Made by a program: the position numbers and the translations under genes. From positions 1 to 9,597 of the forward strand of contig JAUWGN010000025.1 in the NCBI GenBank assembly GCA_030606385.1: DNA of 9,597 nt, given 5' to 3'. The notes beneath the pieces are model-generated. The model had not been told where the DNA came from. It ran no database searches and saw nothing but the letters and a program-made list of their open reading frames with translations. This document shows, piece after piece, positions 5,990 through 9,597 of the stretch (the first letter of the stretch is position 1; each line of letters begins with the position of its first letter). The stretch comes from Dehalococcoidia bacterium (GTDB lineage: Bacteria > Chloroflexota > Dehalococcoidia > GIF9 > AB-539-J10).

Positions 5990-8421
5990 GAATAAAAGAA
6001 TTCTCGATAAGACGATATGGGCCATTACCCGATACCGGGCGCGTAGCGTTGGGCAATTTCTGTTTGTTATACGGGAAGAACGAACACGGCAAAACACTAA
6101 CCATAGAGGCTTTAATAAAATTATTGCTTCAACAATTATCGTCTCAACGCCTTAAGGACCTCTTTAAAAATATAGATAGGGTAGATGAAGACCCCGATGG
6201 ATACCTAATTCTAGAGGATGAGAGCGGTGAAGAGATAAAACTTCCCGAGAAAGGAAACTTGACAGATATTGTAGAGCTGAGTCCTCAAGAATGTCGCAAC
6301 ATCTTCATAGTAAGAAATAGTGACCTCTCAATTGCCTTAGAGCGCGAATTTTATCGAAATGTAACCGACCGCCTTACTGGTTTAAGAACCGAGGAGATTG
6401 CGGCGATAAAAGAGCAACTTCAAGAATTGGGAAAACTAACTAACCCTAGTAGTACAGCTTCTCTGCGTGACGTAGTTGATGAGAAACTAAAAACTAGAAC
6501 AAGAAGTGCTGAGGAACTAATTACAGAAATCGAGGCGTTGGAAGAGGAAATCACACAAGACCAGTTGGACAAGCTTGAAGAAGAACTTTTTGCAACCAAG
6601 GAGGAAACGAATAAGGTTAACCTCTGGATAGGAACTTTAGAAGATGCCAGAAAAAGAGAAAACTATGAAAAGGGTAATGAAGCATATCAAATTCTTATAT
6701 CTGCTCAGCAAAAATTGAACGAACTGGAAGTTTGTACCACCGCTGAAGCGGAACTTTGGTCTGGATATGAAAGGGATATCAATAATTGGAAAAGGGATGT
6801 ACAAAACTTACGAAAAGAAGCGGACACTAAAAAACGGGATCTTCAAGAAAGAAAGAAATTATTGGATGAAGAAGAATTAGAACTTAAGGTAGTCAAAGAA
6901 AAAAAGGAAAGAATAGATAATGAAATCGAGCCAGAGATTAGGAACTACCAGATGCAAGTCGGAGAAGCAAAAAGTGGGGAAACGAGAGGGAAATTCTTTA
7001 CAACGGCAGCTATAGCCTCAGCAGTATTACTATCGATATCGATCGAGGCACTCATAGTGAGTGCCTCGCCTTTGTTTTACGGATTACTCGTCTTTTTCTT
7101 AATCTCTACTGGCATCTTTGCAGCACTGAGATTTTCAGTGACCCGAGAAAAAGCTCACCTCGCTGCAATGTTTGAAAGGACTAAGTTAGCCGCCTCTAGG
7201 TTTGACCTTGCTGCGGAAAGCCCCCAAGAAATTTTGCAAAATATTGAAAACTTGGACGGGGAGTATTCCAAAAAACAAGGTAAGGTAGAAGACATGAGGA
7301 CACGTGTCTTTGCCTTGGAAAGCCAAATCAAAAGATGGACTGAAACGGACATTCCAAACAAAGAAAGGCAATCAAGCGAAGCTCAAGAAACCATAGAGGG
7401 TTTAGTCCAAAAATCAAAAGTAAAAACTCTCAAGGAATATCGCCAAAAACTTGACTCAAAAGCAACATGTGAAAAATCGATCAACGCCCAGATTGGCATA
7501 CTAAAGAACCAATTTGGTTCAAAAGGAGAAGACCTACAGGAGAATCTCTCACACTGGTGTGATGAAATCGATGCTCTAAAGGAATATGAGAATAAGGCTA
7601 AGGAGATATCCTATGATGAAAAAGCTATGTCACAGTTGAAAGAGGATCAGCAGAAACTTCAGGAAGGGGAACAACAACTTGAAGAGAAGTTAAGCCACTT
7701 TCAGGAGCAATTAAGAGAAACGGAAAGAAGAGCGAACGTCATTCTACAACCAAAAGACAGTCAACTTTACTGCACTACTTCTGTAGACCTAAACGTCACT
7801 AAGAACGAGCTATCCGCCTTTATAAACAGGGCCGAAACTGAGAAAGATAACGCCCTAGAAGCCATAAGCATTTTCGAGGATCTTCAAAGGGAAGAAGAGG
7901 AGAAGATTTCCACTCTTTTTGGTAAGGATAGCCCTATTTCACAGCATTTCTCCGAGATAACCGGCGGCGTTTACCAGGAAGTAGAGTTTGCTCAGGACGA
8001 GACTAAGAAAATTGAAGTAAAGCTTGAGGATGGTAGCACGTTAGACGCCGAACAGTTATCAGGCGCCACCTACGATCAGCTATATCTTTCCATCCGCCTT
8101 GCCCTAGGAGAAAAACTACTAAAAGGAAGCAAGGGCTTCTTTATCATGGATGACCCCTTCATCAAGGCCGATAAAGAGAGGTTACAACGGCAAATTGATA
8201 TATTGAACAGGATTTCCCAATCAGGATGGCAGATTATTTACTTCACCGCAAAAGATGAGGTAAAAGACGCACTCAAACAAGATATAAAGAATGGCAATAT
8301 CAGCTATATAGAGCTCCCGAGTATACCTGTTCACCAAAGCTTGGGTCTTGGTTCTACCTCAGAGTTTACTTCTCCACCTAAGATTGAGGATCAAACGAAT
8401 CAAGGTGAGTTACCATTATAG
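5986..8421 (+). CDS. Rad50/SbcC-like (YhaN-type) ATPase with membrane hairpin in the coiled coil
   Basis: An 811-residue SMC-like ATPase. The N-terminal half-site has MRIKEFSIRRYGPL and Walker A GKNEHGKT (30-37). Charged coiled coil runs from about 135 to 330 and from about 385 to 640. The C-terminal half-site has signature LSGAT (691-695), Walker B FFIMDD (718-723) and the D-loop region PFIKAD. Between the coils, where Rad50 and SbcC carry the CxxC zinc hook, lie two hydrophobic helices at about 338-360 and 362-381; no CxxC occurs anywhere. This suggests anchoring in the membrane at the apex of the coils, as I recall for Bacillus YhaN. The position of the switch histidine after IIYFT is occupied by AlaLys. 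A polar tail of about 30 residues ends the protein. The start codon overlaps the nuclease stop (ATGA), with AGGA 2 nt upstream, so translation is probably coupled. The likely job is ATP-driven DNA-end sensing or processing with the nuclease; the location is inference. Confidence 0.9.
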   Translation: MRIKEFSIRRYGPLPDTGRVALGNFCLLYGKNEHGKTLTIEALIKLLLQQLSSQRLKDLFKNIDRVDEDPDGYLILEDESGEEIKLPEKGNLTDIVELSPQECRNIFIVRNSDLSIALEREFYRNVTDRLTGLRTEEIAAIKEQLQELGKLTNPSSTASLRDVVDEKLKTRTRSAEELITEIEALEEEITQDQLDKLEEELFATKEETNKVNLWIGTLEDARKRENYEKGNEAYQILISAQQKLNELEVCTTAEAELWSGYERDINNWKRDVQNLRKEADTKKRDLQERKKLLDEEELELKVVKEKKERIDNEIEPEIRNYQMQVGEAKSGETRGKFFTTAAIASAVLLSISIEALIVSASPLFYGLLVFFLISTGIFAALRFSVTREKAHLAAMFERTKLAASRFDLAAESPQEILQNIENLDGEYSKKQGKVEDMRTRVFALESQIKRWTETDIPNKERQSSEAQETIEGLVQKSKVKTLKEYRQKLDSKATCEKSINAQIGILKNQFGSKGEDLQENLSHWCDEIDALKEYENKAKEISYDEKAMSQLKEDQQKLQEGEQQLEEKLSHFQEQLRETERRANVILQPKDSQLYCTTSVDLNVTKNELSAFINRAETEKDNALEAISIFEDLQREEEEKISTLFGKDSPISQHFSEITGGVYQEVEFAQDETKKIEVKLEDGSTLDAEQLSGATYDQLYLSIRLALGEKLLKGSKGFFIMDDPFIKADKERLQRQIDILNRISQSGWQIIYFTAKDEVKDALKQDIKNGNISYIELPSIPVHQSLGLGSTSEFTSPPKIEDQTNQGELPL
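7032..7043. repeat. 12-bp perfect palindrome inside the ATPase gene
   Basis: ATCGATATCGAT reads the same on both strands and abuts the hairpin at 7044-7068. It encodes part of the first membrane helix. It may be chance or a protein-binding site. Confidence 0.5.
7044..7068 (+). repeat. Intragenic 10-bp hairpin in the membrane-helix region
   Basis: CGAGGCACTC and GAGTGCCTCG pair perfectly around the 5-nt loop ATAGT, and the T-rich CCTTTGTTTT follows. The shape resembles an intrinsic terminator although the T-run is interrupted. It falls between the two membrane helices of the ATPase. A smaller 6-bp hairpin (CACTGA/TCAGTG, 7124-7140) follows at the end of the second helix. Confidence 0.6.
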
Positions 8422-8425
8422 GTAG

Positions 8426-8599
8426 TTAGCTCAAAATCCCCCCTTACTATTGGATGACCCTTTCGGCAATTTCGACTCAGTCCGCCTGAACAAAGCATTA
8501 CAACTCTTTAAAGACCTGAGCAAGGATTACCAGATTATCATATTCACCCTGAAAGACATATATGACGAAGTAGCGGATAACCTAGTCCAGTTGAGGTAA
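8426..8599 (+). pseudogene. Remnant: C-terminal end of a second Rad50-like ATPase
   Basis: In a different frame from the upstream ATPase, 57 codons are open from just after a TAG at 8423 to TAA at 8597-8599. They read NPPLLLDDPFGNFDSVRL (Walker B with the D-loop region), then an amphipathic helix and YQIIIFTLKDIYDEVADNL. This aligns position by position with the same part of the intact ATPase (FFIMDDPF...IIYFTAKDEVKDAL) but is clearly diverged, so it is not a recent copy. No start codon, Walker A, coiled coil or signature motif is present: all that should precede Walker B is missing. The break comes right at the Walker B strand, near a run of six C (8438-8443). The best reading is a relic of a deleted paralogous gene that once followed the nuclease-ATPase pair. 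Its last 56 bp overlap the HicB-like gene antisense. Confidence 0.8.
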
Positions 8600-8780
8600 A
8601 GGCTAACTTAAGAGTCAAAATGGAAGTAGGCTCGTCTATTTCGCTATAATGAACGGATATTGCTTCCTTAATATTTTGGTATAAATCTTCCAAGGTATTG
8701 CCTTGAGTAAATATATTCTCTCCTATCCCCCGAGCACACCAAAATTCACCATCGAAATAAATCTCTATCTTCACCAACAT
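8544..8780 (-). CDS. HicB-like (UPF0150 fold) small protein, C-terminus probably chimeric
   Basis: A 78-residue protein. The first 45 residues match the HicB antitoxin-like fold: IEIYFDGEFWCARGIG, then FTQGNTLEDLYQNIKEAI, the strand-strand-helix signature of the family. HicB proteins usually neutralise a HicA mRNA interferase and carry a C-terminal DNA-binding domain. Here neither a HicA gene nor such a domain is present. Residues 61-78 are read antisense through the ATPase remnant, so the native end probably lay near LTLKL (55-59) and was replaced by read-through. The ATG at 8780 has an excellent GGAGG 7 nt upstream and lies 27 nt after the TIR stop, so it belongs to the TIR operon. Its role could be regulation or neutralisation of the TIR protein (speculative), or it may be a decayed orphan antitoxin. 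Confidence 0.72.
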   Translation of the reverse strand: MLVKIEIYFDGEFWCARGIGENIFTQGNTLEDLYQNIKEAISVHYSEIDEPTSILTLKLAFTSTGLGYPLLRHICLSG

Positions 8781-8787
8781 GTATTTG

Positions 8788-8792
8788 CCTCC
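8788..8792 (-). promoter_or_regulatory. Strong Shine-Dalgarno of the HicB-like gene
   Basis: GGAGG on the minus strand, 7 nt before the ATG at 8780 and between the TIR stop (8808) and that start. It supports the HicB-like frame as a genuine translated gene rather than a chance frame. Confidence 0.7.
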
Positions 8793-8807
8793 GGTTGAAT
8801 ATCATCC

Positions 8808-9527
8808 TCATTTCCCTATTTCTTCTTTTAACTCTGATGCTATCTCCGCTATTGTTTTCTTGCTGCTATCAATAGCTACTTTGTCTGCAAGAGGGGGACT
8901 GTATCTTAAAACATCTTTTTTGCTAGTACCATACCAAATAGGCAAAATTACTTTTCGGCCGTCTATTTCTCTTGCGGTTAATCCGTCCAATTCATATTGT
9001 GGCCAGTTTTTTGAAAAGAAATTTTTTGATAAGACTACAATGCCGTATCTTGAATTGACTAATCCTCTGTCAATAGAACCTCTCAAACTATCCCCTACTT
9101 TCAATTCAAATTCGTCGTACCATATTTTCAATCCTAACTCGGCAAGTTTCTTTGCAAGAGGTCTTACAAATTCTTGTTTATCTTCACTTGCATGGGAGAT
9201 AAATGCATCATACCCTATTTCATCTGGCTCTTCTTCAGACTGTTCAAATCGTCTTTCAGCAAGTCGCAACATAAGACCACAATGAAATGAAAAAGCTTCA
9301 TCTGCTGTTTTGAATTGAGATTTCGCATAGAGATTCATCGGCGTAGAGCCACCTACAACCCACCATTCTTTATCTTCTTCATCAGTAGTTTCCACAGAAA
9401 ATACAATGTCTTCCCTCCCAAATAGTGAAAATCTCTCTGAAAGATTTACCTTTGTGACTATTGTATTCGCTTCCAATTCCACATATTCTTTAACTCTTTT
9501 CATTAATTGTTTTACATTCATACTCAT
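8808..9527 (-). CDS. TIR-domain protein with an unrecognised N-terminal domain
   Basis: A 239-residue protein in two parts. The C-terminal TIR domain starts at about 106: YDAFISHASEDK, then LKIWYDEFELKVGDSLRGSI, YGIVVLSKNFFSKNWPQYEL and VILPIWYG. Glu179 in the YEL motif sits where the catalytic Glu of NAD-cleaving TIR domains lies. Bacterial TIR effectors typically deplete NAD+ or make cyclic ADP-ribose signals in anti-phage defence, so a similar activity is likely. Residues 1-95 form an alpha/beta domain that I do not recognise (MKRVKEYVELEAN, EWWVVGGSTPMNLY, ADEAFSFHCGLMLRL); it may be the sensor. No membrane segment is seen. The ATG at 9527 was chosen because GGAG stands 8 nt upstream. A GTG at 9563 in the same frame would add a GC-rich 12-residue stretch that instead codes the end of another gene. 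The gene is AT-rich, unlike the GC-rich DNA upstream. Confidence 0.88.
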   Translation of the reverse strand: MSMNVKQLMKRVKEYVELEANTIVTKVNLSERFSLFGREDIVFSVETTDEEDKEWWVVGGSTPMNLYAKSQFKTADEAFSFHCGLMLRLAERRFEQSEEEPDEIGYDAFISHASEDKQEFVRPLAKKLAELGLKIWYDEFELKVGDSLRGSIDRGLVNSRYGIVVLSKNFFSKNWPQYELDGLTAREIDGRKVILPIWYGTSKKDVLRYSPPLADKVAIDSSKKTIAEIASELKEEIGK

Positions 9528-9531
9528 ATCC

Positions 9532-9597
9532 CTAACTCCACTCGGCGGCCCCGGCCCAGACACGCGTCATCTCCTGCGCTAAAAGCCTGTTCTCCGT
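9532..9597 (-). CDS. 3' end of an unidentified gene upstream of the TIR gene (partial)
   Basis: On the minus strand the last 66 bases give an open frame of 21 codons ending in TAG at 9534-9532, 4 nt before the TIR ATG. It reads NRLLAQEMTRVWAGAAEWS, an amphipathic, protein-like helix. The spacing of 4 nt suggests an operon with the TIR gene. Counting bases 9541-9597 gives 37 G or C of 57, clearly richer than the TIR gene. The product cannot be recognised from so short a piece, and the call that this is coding is only moderately supported. Confidence 0.45.
   Translation of the reverse strand, partial: TENRLLAQEMTRVWAGAAEWS

Noticed and set aside
7155..7371. Minus-strand frames opposite the ATPase coiled coil
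   Set aside because: The translations are hydrophobic shadows of the charged coiled-coil codons and overlap each other in different frames.
6730..7560. A zinc hook (CxxC) in the ATPase coiled coil
   Set aside because: The cysteines here are single and scattered (VCTT, TCEK, WCDE); none forms CxxC.
8422..8599. The ATPase relic as the true C-terminus of the upstream ATPase after a frameshift or sequencing error
   Set aside because: The upstream protein already has its own complete signature, Walker B and C-terminal segment, so the second Walker B must come from another gene copy.
8426..8599. The relic as an intact small gene
   Set aside because: No ATG or GTG start with a ribosome binding site precedes the Walker B strand, and a half Walker B domain cannot function alone.
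8779..9285. Long open frame on the plus strand (168 codons) opposite the TIR gene
   Set aside because: It is antisense to a well-supported TIR domain, its translation is Ser/Pro/Leu-rich without a recognisable motif, and its ATG overlaps the HicB-like start on the other strand.
9528..9563. GTG at 9563 as start of the TIR protein
   Set aside because: The added residues (MSGPGPPSGVRD) are not protein-like, lie in GC-rich DNA and overlap the end of another frame. The ATG at 9527 has GGAG at 8 nt.
1..9597. CRISPR array, tRNA, rRNA, insertion sequence ends
   Set aside because: No regularly spaced repeats, cloverleaf-like sequence, rRNA-like stretch, transposase or terminal inverted repeats were seen on reading both strands.

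Overview
The window looks like a bacterial chromosome segment of moderate GC, probably from an uncultured Chloroflexota (Dehalococcoidia-like) organism. The lineage call is inference. It rests on the Fn3/poly-Gly surface protein with a duplicated C-terminal beta module, and on a LacD-type aldolase paired with phosphofructokinase. No rRNA, tRNA, CRISPR array or insertion sequence was found.

Left part (1-2851, + strand): the 3' end of a large cell-surface protein (Fn3 domain, eight-glycine linker, two related beta modules, C-terminal membrane anchor). It is followed by a small unrecognised membrane-anchored protein and a transglutaminase-like cysteine protease-fold protein with a complete Cys-His-Asp triad. 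Middle part (2848-4798, - strand): a tight two-gene operon, pfkA then a lacD-type class I aldolase, which together would carry fructose 6-phosphate to triose phosphates. Its last gene meets the transglutaminase-like gene tail to tail with a 4-bp overlap. The best-supported pfkA start is a GTG behind a strong Shine-Dalgarno, with an extended -10 box just upstream.

Right part (4931-8599, + strand): divergent from pfkA is an Mre11/SbcD-like nuclease gene overlapping (ATGA) a Rad50/SbcC-like ATPase gene. The ATPase has no CxxC zinc hook. Instead, two transmembrane helices interrupt the coiled coil, the architecture I associate with the Bacillus YhaO-YhaN pair. Just after it lies a remnant of a second, different Rad50-like ATPase: only Walker B, D-loop and the C-terminal end remain (8426-8599).

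Far right (8544-9597, - strand): an AT-rich operon entering from beyond the window. It holds the GC-rich last 21 codons of an unidentified gene, a TIR-domain protein with a new-looking N-terminal domain and a conserved catalytic Glu, and a small HicB-like protein. The HicB-like C-terminus runs antisense into the ATPase remnant and looks chimeric. Nuclease/ATPase pair, ATPase relic, TIR effector and orphan HicB-like protein side by side suggest a defence-type accessory region with a recombination scar near 8600. The most promising candidate for something undescribed is the TIR/HicB-like operon with its unseen upstream partner.
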